Shown here: one piece after another, positions 13,786-24,452 of the stretch
How positions within the stretch are numbered: the stretch's first letter is position 1
Layout: every line of letters starts with the position of its first letter
Source of the DNA: Brienomyrus brachyistius
Lineage: Eukaryota > Chordata > Actinopteri > Osteoglossiformes > Mormyridae
Reading direction: 5' to 3'
NCBI RefSeq assembly: GCF_023856365.1
Contig: NW_026042447.1
Location: 1 to 64,000, forward strand
DNA: 64,000 nucleotides
Translations under genes and position numbers: made by a program
The notes under the pieces: generated by a model
The model's database searches: none
The model's input: only the letters and a program-made list of their open reading frames with translations
Told to the model about the DNA's origin: nothing

Positions 13786-14068
13786 GTCAGCAGGCAGTCT
13801 CTGGCCACGCCCCCTACAGTCGGTCCGGCCCCTGGCTTTACCAGCGTGTTCGCGAAAACGACTTCATTTATTTTCTTATTGATTCATCGACAGACCATCA
13901 TACTTTTTAGACGTTATAATAATAACACTCTATTGATCCCCAAAGAGAGAAATTCTCTCCTTGCCTGCCCCCTCTTACTGTCCATGATACACAAGCACAT
14001 ATGTAGAAAAACGTCAGCTTGGAGGCCAAGGCTGGACTTAACCTACTCCTTACGGTTTAACGGGAAAC

Positions 14069-14179
14069 TGCCGCATGGCCGAGCGGTCTCAGACACCACG
14101 CACGACGTAACTGGCCTTCCGACGCAAGGGATATTCTGTTCTCCGAAGTAAGCCGTGGGTTCGAATCCCACTTCCGACA
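14069..14179 (+). tRNA. tRNA-Leu-like module of the diverged unit
   Basis: The A-box TGGCCGAGCGG (14076-14086) and B-box GGTTCGAATCC (14158-14168) sit at exactly the same 82-bp spacing as in the array. The T-stem GTGGG/CCCAC is fully paired, so this copy is closer to a real tRNA-Leu 3' half than the array units. The 5' acceptor strand is still unpaired, so it is a pseudo-tRNA or SINE head. Confidence 0.65.
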
Positions 14180-14388
14180 AAAGTTCTTCAATCACCACAG
14201 CAGCATTTGAGCAACTGATTGGCTTTAATTGCTTTGTTTTATTGTTGCGTTTCAGGCAAAACTACATAACACTTAAAGACACTTCGGGCATGCAAATGGA
14301 GAACGAAATTATAGTTATACCGAATCTCCTACACACAATACCAAGGTTACCAACTTTGCTCAGCTGACCGGAGTGAGACGTTCAATTC

Positions 14389-14534
14389 GCCACAAGTCTG
14401 CACACCCAGATAACACGCATATAAAACGTATGCAACAGTTGTGTTACCTTTTAAATAGTCTGTAGGTTTTGCAAACTACTCTAACGCCTTTGGTGTCGCT
14501 GATTTTACGTTTATACTAGTGTAAAATAGACTTG
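14389..14534. other. 146-bp segment present only in the diverged unit
   Basis: The array units read ttcaattc directly into ccgtaagattt. Here 146 bp separate these two strings. No target duplication is obvious, so a deletion in the ancestor of the array units is as likely as an insertion here. No coding or known repeat content is recognised. Confidence 0.7.
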
Positions 14535-14709
14535 CCGTAAGATTTCTTTGCGCCAGCCTGAGAGTCTGAAAACACCTCACACCAGATGCATGAGAGATGG
14601 AAACCTGGAATATTCAGTCGAATCAGATCAAATATGATGCTAAGTTAGTACTAAGTTAAAATATGTTCCGCACTTGTAACATGCACCCATGATTTGGAAC
14701 AGTCAGCAG

Positions 14710-14885
14710 GGGGGGGGGAGGGATTATCTGCTCCCTGCATTTAAAAGTGCATAACAGAATTACATGACAGTGAGCGCAGGGGCAGGTAGACATTATTTCA
14801 ACAAGCAGAAAACTATCAGAGGAAGCAGTTCATAATGAACATCATACAGAATACAGGAAGTCCCCAGAATAGAAGATCCATCCTA
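14710..14885. other. unassigned spacer between satellite and MCM3AP 3'UTR
   Basis: It starts with a short G-run and contains AT-rich unique-looking sequence. No ORF of note, RNA gene or repeat is recognised. Confidence 0.4.
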
Positions 14886-14889
14886 AGTC

Positions 14890-15830
14890 AGTCTTAAAGT
14901 CAAATTTATTGGTGTGAGAAGAGTAATACTACAGAACATTATAGTACAGTAATATTAAAAATAACTGCATACAGTACTGTACCTCAAGCCCACGAAAGAA
15001 TAAAGCAGGGTGATGTTTTCATGAGCATCATAAAGTAATGCATATGTTTGATATTAAAAATAGTTTTAAACTAAATTAGTATGATAGGATCTATGGCCAT
15101 CTGCTTTTAAATGCAAAATATCTTAGCTACATCAAGTCAGTCGAATATTCTTAACCAGCAGACTGTCTGTACATATGCAGATGGCTCCCTGCTGCCACCT
15201 GTAGGGCATCCACGGGCATATTTTCTTAAAAACCAGCCAGCCAGTTTATAAAAGGAACTCAGTGGCAGACTGCTTAGTGAACTGCTGTGATCTTCAGTTC
15301 AATTACATGAATATATAATTGAGCTGCATGACATTTCTTTAAGAATCTAAAAAAAGACATACTTTTGCAATGGTGTACAATGCAGATATTACCTAAATTG
15401 TTAATTTTGACCAACAATACACAAGGTTAAAGAAACAGCAGTAACAACCCCACGTATGAGTGTCTAATATGGGCAAATAACGTCACAGGTTTTAAAGATT
15501 CTGCAGCAAATTGTGATTCAATTTAAAAGTACAATAAACAAAGTTTCATGATGGAAAAAAAACAAAGAAATAGCCATGGGTTTCTAAATACAATAACATT
15601 TTAATATTTAAAATTTGCACAAAAAAAAAAACCCTAAAAAACTGTCCATTTCCTATGACATGTTTTTCCCCCAGTTACAACACTCCCAATGTTGTGTAAA
15701 TTACTGTACATCATACTCTTCAAAGCAATATATGCACAAGTACCACACAACTAAATATACTGCAGAAATCAGGCATAAGAGAGACAACTTGTGGCAGTCA
15801 ACGGCAGACATCAGGTGGGTCACATGACAC
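14890..15830 (-). other. mcm3ap: 3'UTR of MCM3AP copy 1
   Basis: AT-rich, non-coding sequence directly follows the native stop codon on the minus strand. AATAAA on the minus strand (14905-14910) is a plausible polyadenylation signal about 920 nt after the stop. An ATTAAA near 15600-15606 is an alternative. This is the only 3'UTR in the window, because all other copies are truncated inside the last exon. Confidence 0.55.
14905..14910 (-). terminator. candidate polyadenylation signal AATAAA
   Basis: TTTATT on the plus strand is AATAAA on the gene strand, downstream of the copy 1 stop. It is chosen because it is the clearest canonical hexamer in the 3' flank. Confidence 0.4.
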
Positions 15831-15989
15831 TCAGTCATCAACAATGTCCAGAAGGCAGCTTAGCTTCAGCTCACATGCGAGCTCCTCCTCCCGGCTTGCA
15901 GAGATCAGCTGCTCCAGCTCCTGTAGACGCCTCGCCATAGAACTGGCAGCTCCCCTGGCCTGGTCACTGCGGACACTGCGCTCCTTCTG
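15831..15989 (-). CDS. mcm3ap: exon 29: native terminal exon, only intact copy
   Basis: It encodes [16 protein letters not shown] and then 36 residues including [20 protein letters not shown] and ending LLDIVDD and TGA. The human C-terminus has [20 protein letters not shown] and LLDMVDI, so this is the true end of the gene. The array breakpoint falls at 15940/15941 inside this exon, so the 36 residues are absent from every other visible copy. Confidence 0.93.
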   Translation of the reverse strand, partial: QKERSVRSDQARGAASSMARRLQELEQLISASREEELACELKLSCLLDIVDD

Positions 15990-18900
15990 CTACAAAAATG
16001 GGCACAGAAACAGTCTCAACTGATGAGCACAGGGTACTTGGGGTCTTAAAATGTGAGCAACTGTGTAGCACAGGGTCAATACCAGGGCAAGTGCAGGTGG
16101 GGCAGCCATCTTTGGGGAGGGCACTACGATCTCCGGTACAGACAGTAACAAAGAAGGCAAGAAAAGTGGTGAGGAGGAAGAGGAAGGGCCCAGGGACTCG
16201 ACGTCAAGCCAGGTACGCAGCTGGTCCTCGAACCTGCAGATCCAAGTCAAACAGGAAATGGCTCAATGTTTATGCCACAACTCACATGAGAGAGTACACG
16301 TGTGTAGCATGTCTGTTCTCTGTCAGACCTGCGGCTCTGTTCTTTCTCCTCCTCAATGCGAGCCAGGAGGTCCTGGGGGCTGGAGGCAGCATCCAAAACA
16401 GGGGCAACACCGGATCCGGACTCAGGGTCCTCAACCATGCTGTGAAACAGCTTCTGTTGAAGACGTGGCCTGGCCAGTCGAGGATGAGGCCACATGCTCT
16501 GGTGACACCTGCAATGGCAGAGACTTTGGATAAGAAGCCAGTATTGTACACCACTCTTGGGGATATGAGCAAGACTGGAAGCTGATGGCTTTCCCTCTTC
16601 TTCCATTTAATAGTAAATAATATTCATTAAATCTGCAGGTCACTGTTAACAGTCTATCTGGAATGTGTTAGATTTACATGGCTGGCTGGCTCTTACCCTG
16701 CCTTCCCCTGCTGCTTGTCCCTGTGCGTCTGCTTTACGGCATCCACCCAGCAGGACGGCGGTATGAAGCCCTGCAGCCCATCGCTCAGGAAATACACCGA
16801 GATTTCTCCGTCGTCACTGATGACATCTGAAGATGGTGGGATAGGTTCACACCTGCATGGCATCCCCAGTAGGCCCCCCCAAACGTCAGACCCACCCCAC
16901 CCCCCTCACCTTCACTCACGGGGCACCCAGGAGGGTTCCAGTCCCGGAGTTGGTGCTCTACACAGAGCATGACAATTTCGTCCCAGGGCACCTCCCAGAA
17001 AGTGGGCTCCTTGTCCGGCCCCCCACCTCGGCCCACACAGTCCTGACGCAGCCTCTCCAAAAGGTTCTCCAACTGGGACATAAGGAGTGGCTGGCTGTGG
17101 CGGGACCATGGGATTTGAGATACGTACTGGAAGATGGAGGCAACCAGCTGGCTCCAAGGAGCTGGGTGGGGGGAGCGGTGGCAGCAGCAGAAATATAAGG
17201 AAACAGACTAAGAAGCAGCCACTTAGCAAGAAGTCCGAATTCCGAATCTGAGGCATGGACATACCCCCCACGGCTGGCAGCGGCCAGTCGGGCAGCCGCA
17301 GGCTCAGGACTGCCCCCTGGAGCCACTCCAGGTGCTCAGCCGAGTTCCAGAGCAGATGTGGTAGGCAGTCACCACCCCCTGGCACCGAGAACTCTGCCAC
17401 GGGCCAGGAGAGGCCAGCCAGACTCGGGGACGACACAAGGCCAGCCAAGAAAGCCAGGACAGTGTTGTAGAGGCCGATGACGGGTGCAGGGCCCTGGGAG
17501 GGCAGTCCCGCCATGTCACGGTCCCTCCGATCACGGTGAAGCCTACCAGCAAACTCGCGGCAGAGCCCGGCCTCCACAACCTGCACCAACGTCTGCGAGA
17601 CGAGCCGGGCTGGTGCCGTGGAGCGGGCAGCGAGCCACCTGACGGCATGGCGGATCTGCGGGGAGACGGGGGTGATGGTCAATGGGATGGTTCAATCTTA
17701 CCGAGGCCAGCGACAACATGCACACTCACCTGCTCGGATCCTTGGGGTTCGTTCGTGGTCTCGGGGATATGGACGAACATGTACTCTGAAATCAAACCTT
17801 CCTCAATGAGTGTCTGAAGCATCAGGTCTTACAGGGAAAGGAAACCGATGGTCAGACAGGAGGAACAAACCAACTGTATTAGCTCTGCATACGTAAACAT
17901 AGCCTCAAGAGAAATGCTATAAGTAAAGTAAGCGAATCCCACGCGACACCTGTTGTCATAGACACGGTTAGTGTCACACCTTCCTCTAGCCGTTCATCGC
18001 TGGCCCTGTGCCCAGCCTGCCCTGGGACCACCACCACCAGAGGAAGGGCCTGTGGCCAGGCATTAGCCTGCTGGATCTGCCGGAGTTGCAGCAGGGCGGA
18101 TAACAGGAAGATGTCCCCGTCTTCCTCATCAGCCCCGGGACTGACTGCCGAGGGCAGCAGCATCAGCAGGGCGCCCATGCCCATCAGCCCCTTCCGCTTC
18201 TCCAATGCCAACTGGCCTTCCTCGCTGAGGGGCCCGCGGGCCACCTGACCCACAGTGAGAAACATGGCCTCACTTCCTGCACTTGCACCCTTCGCAAACA
18301 TCTGTGTTACCACAGGACCTGCTAATATCACATAGTGCCAGACTATGCTAGGCTATGTTAAGCTATGCTAGACTAACATTAATGACAGAACATGCAACAC
18401 AGGGGCATGAAGCCTGTCGATATTCATCGGCAAGTTCCCCCCTATCTGCCACACCTTCACACACACGTGCACTGTGTGCATGCGCTCCCCCACGCTCCGC
18501 AGGCCGCTGCTGATGCTCAAGGTTTGCATGTGTCCGTTGGGGACCATCTCCCTGTGTTCTTGCTTCTCCGAGTTACCGAATTTGGACTCCAGCCATTCTG
18601 TCAAAATCCTGCATCAGAGATGGGAGGGGGGCACAAATGTAAGCTCCAGGACCTCTAAACCCAACTAACACCCAATCCCTCCCCGAACGACACCCAGTTC
18701 CCCCACTTACTGGTTAGCAACACTGGCATCTCTTTCATGATCACTTGGCAACAAGAGGGCTGCCTTCCAGAAGATTGTGTCAGATGGGTTCGAGACGCTT
18801 GCTGCCACCAGACTGAGCAGGTCCAGTGGCCCCCACACAGATTCGCTGAAGTGGATGGAGATGTAGATGAGCACATGGAGAGTGATGGATGGCTAACAGC

Positions 18901-20413
18901 TACTCTACAGTAGCACCATACCTCAGGAGCTGCTGGTAGAACAAGTGGACCTTCATCTGATGCTCGGTTTCCCTTTGCTGCCTTCTGCAGGTTGGCGAAG
19001 ATGCGGAGTGTCAGCATCGGTACACTTAACACTACAGCAAATCAATGGCCAGCAAAATAAACGGACAGGACGGAAGTCATTTTGGGAAGTACTGTCTAAT
19101 TCAGCAGAGGTGCCCCGATCCAATATTCAAGATACCTAATCAGACGGATCGGACATCGGCCACATGTGACCGATCCATGTTCAATAATTATTTAGTTATT
19201 GCCAGTCTATTTCTTCTTATACTGAGTGGTACAATCAAATCGCACAACAGCTTTCCCCCCTTTTTTATTTTTTGTGGCATTCAAGCTGAACGTTAACGCT
19301 TCCTCGGTTTTTTGACACTCAGTGTGTGTGAGTGCAGTGACTTCCCCTGCTATGACGTCATGTGCATGTCCTTTGTAGTGGAAGGATCAGGTGATGGTAG
19401 CAAATGCAACTTGCATGCTTGCGAAGCAAACTAACATGTCTAAAACCTGGAAGAATTTTATGCTTGAAACAACCAGTAGCACAGCGATTTGCGATCTTTG
19501 TAAAAACAAAGTAACATTCAGTGGAAAATCCCACTAATAGTGCACTCAATTAAGGCAATGCAAGTAATATGAAAAAAAGCGATGGATTTGGAAGCCAGCT
19601 TGGGCTGTTTTGCGCACTCGCTATAGCTTGATACACGAGGTGCTGCTATCACAGTGAAAAGTGACGCATGCCACTTAGGTGTACTTGTGAAGATATTCAA
19701 ATAACTGCAAAATGTCTCAAAAATGCTCAATACAAGATGCACAAAAGAGGTGGAACAGTATCTTATGTATGTTTCTTGTGGGCTAATTAAAACTTCTTTT
19801 CCATTTGTATTTACTAGCTTGGAAAAAAAAAAAAAAGAGCTTTGGTACTGGATCATACTCATAATCAGCCAATACCTTATGTTCAGGTATCAGGATTATA
19901 TTGGCACTGAAAAAGTGGGATCGGTGCACCTCTATTATGAATATTAGGTCAGCATTATTATGCTGTGAGAGAGATGTACCTGGTGCAGGAAACAGAGAGG
20001 TCCCCAGCGTGCCCCAGGTTGACCACGCCCCGGGCCAGCCTGTCCAGGCAGGGTGAGGGGGGGGCACTGGGGGCCAAGGCCTGCAGCCTGAAGCGGGGGT
20101 CCACACAGCCAGGGGCAGCAGGAAAATCACGCATCTGGTCGCTTCAGCTGCCTGCGCACGGCCACCACATCACGCCACCTGCAACACATGCACAGGGTGA
20201 AGCCCGGTTGTCGGCGAGCATGTGGGCAAAATATCTGGTCCCCTTACCACTGCCCCTTACCTTTTGATGAACCTGCGTATACTCAGAAGCTCTGCTTCCA
20301 GGACGTCTTGGGCCAGCAGGGTGAGCTCACCACACAGCGTCTCCTCCAGCAGTACCTCACACACGTCTTGTGAGCTGCGAGCCACACATTCTGCCTGCTC
20401 TTCTTGGGCACGC
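15831..20413 (-). CDS. mcm3ap: exons 17-29: C-terminal MCM3AP region of GANP (copy 1)
   Basis: Residues about 1233-2010. Recognisable blocks include [19 protein letters not shown] (exon 18, frame broken in copy 1), [16 protein letters not shown] (exon 19), [15 protein letters not shown] (20), [13 protein letters not shown] (21), [10 protein letters not shown] and [10 protein letters not shown] (22), [10 protein letters not shown] (23), [13 protein letters not shown] and LSWPVAEF (24), [19 protein letters not shown] (25) and [12 protein letters not shown] (26). Each has a clear human GANP counterpart. This region binds the replication factor MCM3 and has been described as its acetylase. Confidence 0.9.
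18976..19005 (-). other. 30-bp micro-inversion across the exon 19 splice acceptor (copy 1 only)
   Basis: Copies 2-5 carry the exact reverse complement of these 30 bases between identical flanks (ggtttccctt and gagtgtcagc). The segment contains the intron end and the first bases of exon 19, including the palindrome CTGCAG. After inversion a CTGCAG acceptor is still present and the exon stays in frame: [12 protein letters not shown] becomes [16 protein letters not shown] is the ancestral type, since human has LRRLRNKTAHQ. Confidence 0.9.
19106..19933. mobile_element. degenerate hAT transposon relic in intron 18 (copy 1)
   Basis: Terminal inverted repeats AGAGGTGCCCCGATCC (19106-19121) and GGATCGGTGCACCTCT (19918-19933) differ at one position. 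Inside, near 19437-19532 on the plus strand, a short reading frame encodes [15 protein letters not shown] and [17 protein letters not shown] followed by stops. This resembles the start of a BED zinc finger (W..F then C..C) of ZBED-type hAT transposases. No clear target duplication remains and the transposase body is missing, so it is old and inactive. Confidence 0.72.
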
Positions 20414-20498
20414 CTGGCACGAAGGGGCATGCGTTCAGCCTATATACAGTTATCTGAACACTCTCTATGACCTCTGATCCCCCTTGGCTCACCAGTAC

Positions 20499-20827
20499 CT
20501 GATCTCTGTTGAGGCAGTCTCCACGATGCAGTCGCGCAGCACCTCCTGTGTGATCTCGGCACACAGTGTCTTGCTGAGCCGGGCCAGGAGCTCCTCGTGT
20601 TCCTGCTTTCTCCTGACAGAGACAGGCCCATCAGATGGCACATCCCCTCAAAATGCACCCACCCCTCCTCCCCAGCCCAGACAGGTGAGGCCTACCTGGC
20701 TTCCTCCATCCTGCGCTTCTCCTCAGCGATATGCTCCCTCTCTGCCTGGATCTCGGCAGCAGAAACCTCCCGCAGCATCTGCTCCACCACCTCACTCAGC
20801 ACTGCCTCCACCTGGCCGTTGCACATG
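20499..20827 (-). CDS. mcm3ap: exons 15-16: long helix expected to bind ENY2 (copy 1)
   Basis: Residues about 1151-1232. The exons encode a long charged helix including [40 protein letters not shown] and [18 protein letters not shown]. It aligns with the human helix ILRHIAAEEVSKERERRQEE onward that binds ENY2 in TREX-2. Both exon phases are preserved. Confidence 0.82.
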
Positions 20828-21400
20828 CTGCAACAACCCATCCACATCACCAAACTGGTGTTGGTTGAGTGTAACAACCCTCTAGAGGCCACTGCTCCCT
20901 ATCTGGCTCACGCTCCTACCTGAGTGCAGCAGAGATGTACTCGGCTCCGGTGGCAGCCACGTCAGCCACCTCGGCCTGCACTACCTCCTCCAGCATGGCC
21001 TCTACCTCCGTGGCGATGTCCTGCAAGGGGGGGGGGGTTATTTGTCATTACTATGGCAATACCAACACACTGCTACTGGGTTGACACGCAGCAATGAGCA
21101 ATCTATCACCTGCTCTGTGTAAACGGGCTCCGGTGGGGGAGGCGTAGGTGGGGCGACTGGTGGTGCCTCCGACGGAGATGCCCCAAGTGCTCCACTCTCC
21201 TCTCTACCAGGGAGGCCAGCTGACTCCGCTGGGTCGCTCGGCATCTTGGATCGGTGCTGGAGGGCCCGCGCATCCAGCTCAATGGGGGGCCTCTGAGGGG
21301 AGGCTGCTACAGCGTGGGCAGGAAAAATGACAAAATTACAATCAGAGGCCAGAAGGTGGACGAAGCGTAACAGTTAGCGGAAGGTGGAGTGCAGACGCAC

Positions 21401-23298
21401 CAGCCCTGGGCACACTGCCTGCCTCCGCTGGCTGCCCATCCCCACGGTACTTGTTGTGGCTGTCAAAGCTGTTGACGGGTGTGTGTTGGGGTGGGTTGGG
21501 CAGTGGCGCGCCGTTGACCACTTGGCCCACCAGCACCTCCCGCTTCCTTGCGATGGCCACAGAGCGCTTTGGACGTGGCTGGATCTCAGGCTCCTGGTAC
21601 GCTGTCCGGCTTAGCTCCACCATGCTAGGGGGAGGGCAGAGCTTCAATAAAATATACCACCCATCATAGATTAGCACCCCCATCAGAGATAAGCCACCCT
21701 GCCCCCAACACAAAAGGGACAACGAAGCACAGCCCAGCCTTACCCTGCATCGACCGCGAGCCCATACTGCAGCGCGAGGTCCGAAGCCTCGCCGGCATTC
21801 TGGAACATGAGCATCCGGACCAGGTCTTCGACCGGGAATGTGGTGGAACCACGGGAGCTGTAGGCCACATTCAGGGCCCGCAGAGCCTCACGGCGCACCT
21901 GTAGGGGGCACCAGAGCGGTCCAGGTAAGTGAGGTATTGGGGCTGATGAGGATGTAGGGAGCGGAGCAACGGCTCCCCCACCTGGTCGAAGTAGCGGTGC
22001 AAGATGCAACCAGCCAGATACGAGGCCACCTTGACCAGCTTGAAGAACCTCACGAAGTTGTTGCTGTTGACAGCGGCAAAGGCCTGGACGGCAAACTTCA
22101 CCTCCGGAGAGTTTCGGAGCGCCGCCCGGAATTGCTGCACCTCCCTGCAGGTAGGGAGGGAATGAAATGTCAGCTGGAGAGGTGCCACGGTGACACGGGA
22201 CACCGACTGCCGGCCAGCCACCCACCGGAGGATGTCTCCATCATTGAGCTTCAGGAGCACGCTGTACTGCCGAAACTCTGCCTCATGAGGGCAGTAGATG
22301 TTCTTGCTGGCCAGGTCCTGGTACATCTCCTTGAGGCTCTGCAGGCATTTGGTCAGGTTTTCATTGTTGATCTTAGCATCAAAGGACATCATGGGCTCCT
22401 GGCACAGGTGGTGTGCGCAGTGGATGTGGAAGCGGGCGCACTTTTCACTAAGGGACACCGTAAGCGGGTCGCACAGGTGCTGCTGAGTGATATCCTGCAG
22501 ATGGCCCAGAAAAAGGATCAGGGCGAGGCCCGCAGGGCACAGGAATAATGAGACACGGACTAATGTTGCTCACCTTCCGGATACCTCGTGTGCGGTTCCA
22601 CACAAAGTCATACCAGTCACGGTAGTTGTCCTCACCCTGGTCCATGACCTGGGTAACCAGGTAGTTCATGGTCATGTTCAGCACAGTAAGGGGCCGCAGT
22701 TCATGGGGGAGGGGCTCCTCCTGGTCAGCAGAGGACCTGCTGTACTCCTTAATGGCAGCAGTGTGGTCCACCTGCGTGGGGTGCAGAGGGTGATTTGCAG
22801 CCTGTGGTCTGTCAATTCATGGCGGGGAGGGGGAAGCATTAGGAAAGAGGGGCAGGGGTGGTGATACCTTCTCCGTGTTGGGGATGACCTCAAAAGAGCT
22901 CAGTTGGTTCCGGGTCTCCCTCATGTAACGCTCCTTCTCCGGACACATGTCAGGACACGTACCCACAAACACCTTGGACAGATCCAGGTCGGTCCTCTTG
23001 GGCCGAGCTGTGCCAGAGGAGACCGTGTCAGCTGGCGATTCACTTTGGGGTGGGAGGGGGGGGTGGCTCAGCAACGTGACCCTAGGGGGACCTACCCTGT
23101 CGCAGGATCTTGTCCCGCTGCTCTAGCAGACGATACTTCTCCTCTGCGGTTTCAGCTACCTGGCCAATCAGGTGGAAGAGGGGAGAGGGGAGGCTGCTGG
23201 CTAGATGTTCGGATTCGAGGCCGTCTGGGCTGGGCTCCATCTGCGGCTCACTCTCAAACTGCAGGGCCTTTGTCGCCAGGGGTTTCTTGGCTGGTGAC
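21401..23298 (-). CDS. mcm3ap: exons 6-12: Sac3/GANP helical domain (copy 1)
   Basis: Residues about 601-1051. Exon 6 ends with [17 protein letters not shown]; exon 7 carries the Sac3 signature [18 protein letters not shown]. Exon 8 has [19 protein letters not shown] and [15 protein letters not shown]; exon 9 has [15 protein letters not shown] and [19 protein letters not shown]; exon 10 has [21 protein letters not shown]; exon 11 has LRALNVAYS. These match GANP/Sac3 proteins, whose domain binds PCID2 and DSS1 in TREX-2. All seven exons are in phase here. Copy 1 has S instead of I in the exon 9 EKC motif. Confidence 0.93.
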
Positions 23299-23945
23299 CT
23301 GAGAGGGACAGACCAAAGGCTGAAGAGCTTCTAAAAGCTGGCAAAACCTGGGCTCCTTTGAACACCTGGCCAGTAGGGGGCATAGCAGCCAAAGAACTCA
23401 GTTTGACTTTAATGTCACGAATCCGAGCCTGAGGTAAAGAGTTTCATTACCAGATGACCTAACATAACTCAAGCTGCTTGGAAAAAAAACTAACAAAATG
23501 TATACATAATAAAAAACCAGAGTGATCCAGATTTTTTTTTTTTTTTTTAAAGAACTTGCATTGGGTTTCAAAAGGGTGATTTTCTTCCCTAACTTAATTT
23601 AATAAAGACCCGGCCATCTTATTGTAAAATTGAGTTATTTACTCTTACGGTAAGAGAATGATTTAAAGACAAGATTACCCTCTGGATAGGGATGAGCTGG
23701 AGGACCAGCCGGAGGTGGATTTGGAGAGGGCTTTGCAGACAGGGGCTGACTCAAAGCCTCCTGCCTGGCTCTGAGGATCAGGGTCATCTGGAGGCCTTTG
23801 GCCCTTCTCTCCTGGACCTAAGAGACACACAGAACCAGTTCATCGAAACAGCTGACATGGGAATGAAAGGCTGCAACGAGTCACAAAGACCCCGCCCTGG
23901 CCTTGGCTCGATGCACAGATAGAGAGCACCGTAATAGTCACTCAC

Positions 23946-24027
23946 TCTGCTTCTTCCTCTGCCAGAAGATGGTGAGCTAATGCCTGCGCAGCAGTTTGCC
24001 CTTCTTCTTGGCTTTGGCAGCAGAAGC
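23946..24027 (-). CDS. mcm3ap: exon 4: lysine-rich post-RRM exon with in-frame TAG (copy 1)
   Basis: The exon reads [16 protein letters not shown], then TAG (23977-23979), then [10 protein letters not shown]. Human has [25 protein letters not shown] here, so the frame is certain on both sides of the stop. The same TAG is at 34007-34009, 44012-44014 and 54043-54045 in copies 2-4; exon 4 of copy 5 lies beyond the window. The AG of the TAG could itself serve as a splice acceptor and would skip 17 codons in frame. Confidence 0.85.
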
Positions 24028-24141
24028 CTGAAAGATACCAAAAGTCAGTGAGGAAAGCCCGGGAGATCATGGACGAGAGCACAGCCTAATGAGTACAGCG
24101 ACCAAGCCCCCCCCCCAAAGGTGTGCAAAGCCATTGCTCAC

Positions 24142-24371
24142 ATGGTCGTGGAAGTGCACTATGGCCAGGTTCTTCTGGGGCCTGCAGAAGATCCGCTGCA
24201 CACGTCCGAACTGGCGGAAATGTTCCCCCAGGATGTCCTTGCTGTTAAGACTGGCTGGAATGTTCTTGCATTGGAGCACCATGGCTTCGGAGGGTGACAT
24301 CCCCCCCAGGCTGTCTGTGCTGTCCAGGCGGCGGGCACGTCTCACTGTTGATGCTGCCTCAGTTTCGGGAT
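24142..24371 (-). CDS. mcm3ap: exon 3: RNA recognition motif of GANP (copy 1)
   Basis: Residues about 451-527. The sequence includes [45 protein letters not shown] and DH, closely following human SESTDSLGGLSPSEV, IQCKNIPDYLN and RIFTRRSKKLAVVHFFDH. The two RNP-like strands (LQCKNIP and LAIVHF) are visible. It is the best-conserved part of the N-terminal third. Confidence 0.92.
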
Positions 24372-24452
24372 CTGTGGCAAGTGTCACAGAGTTCAGTTTT
24401 TCAGACTATACTTGGCTTCGAACCCAATGTGCTTCTTCCTGGGAGTACTCAC

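Larger units (their letters stand above)
13786..14709. repeat. diverged edge unit of the satellite
   Basis: This segment aligns along its whole length with the 783-bp unit but has many substitutions. In place of the TTCCTGAATTCTG segment it has a different stretch (about 13839-13860), and it carries 146 extra bases at 14389-14534. It ends at the same GTCAGCAG string within the unit, then changes abruptly into a G-run and unrelated DNA. This is the right boundary of the satellite. Edge units of satellites commonly diverge because homogenisation is weaker there. Confidence 0.9.

Noticed and set aside
16912..17682. Minus-strand 256-codon ORF as a single exon
   Set aside because: Its first half is MCM3AP exon 24, but it runs through an intron (17162-17264) into a wrong frame of exon 25. 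Splice sites and human homology support two separate exons.
18353..18395. Short ctatgctag-like repeats in intron 21
   Set aside because: Only about three imperfect copies are present and no function is suggested.
20261..20439. Exon 17 starting at 20439
   Set aside because: The acceptor there gives the wrong phase relative to exon 16. The acceptor at 20414 restores phase and gives a 153-bp exon.
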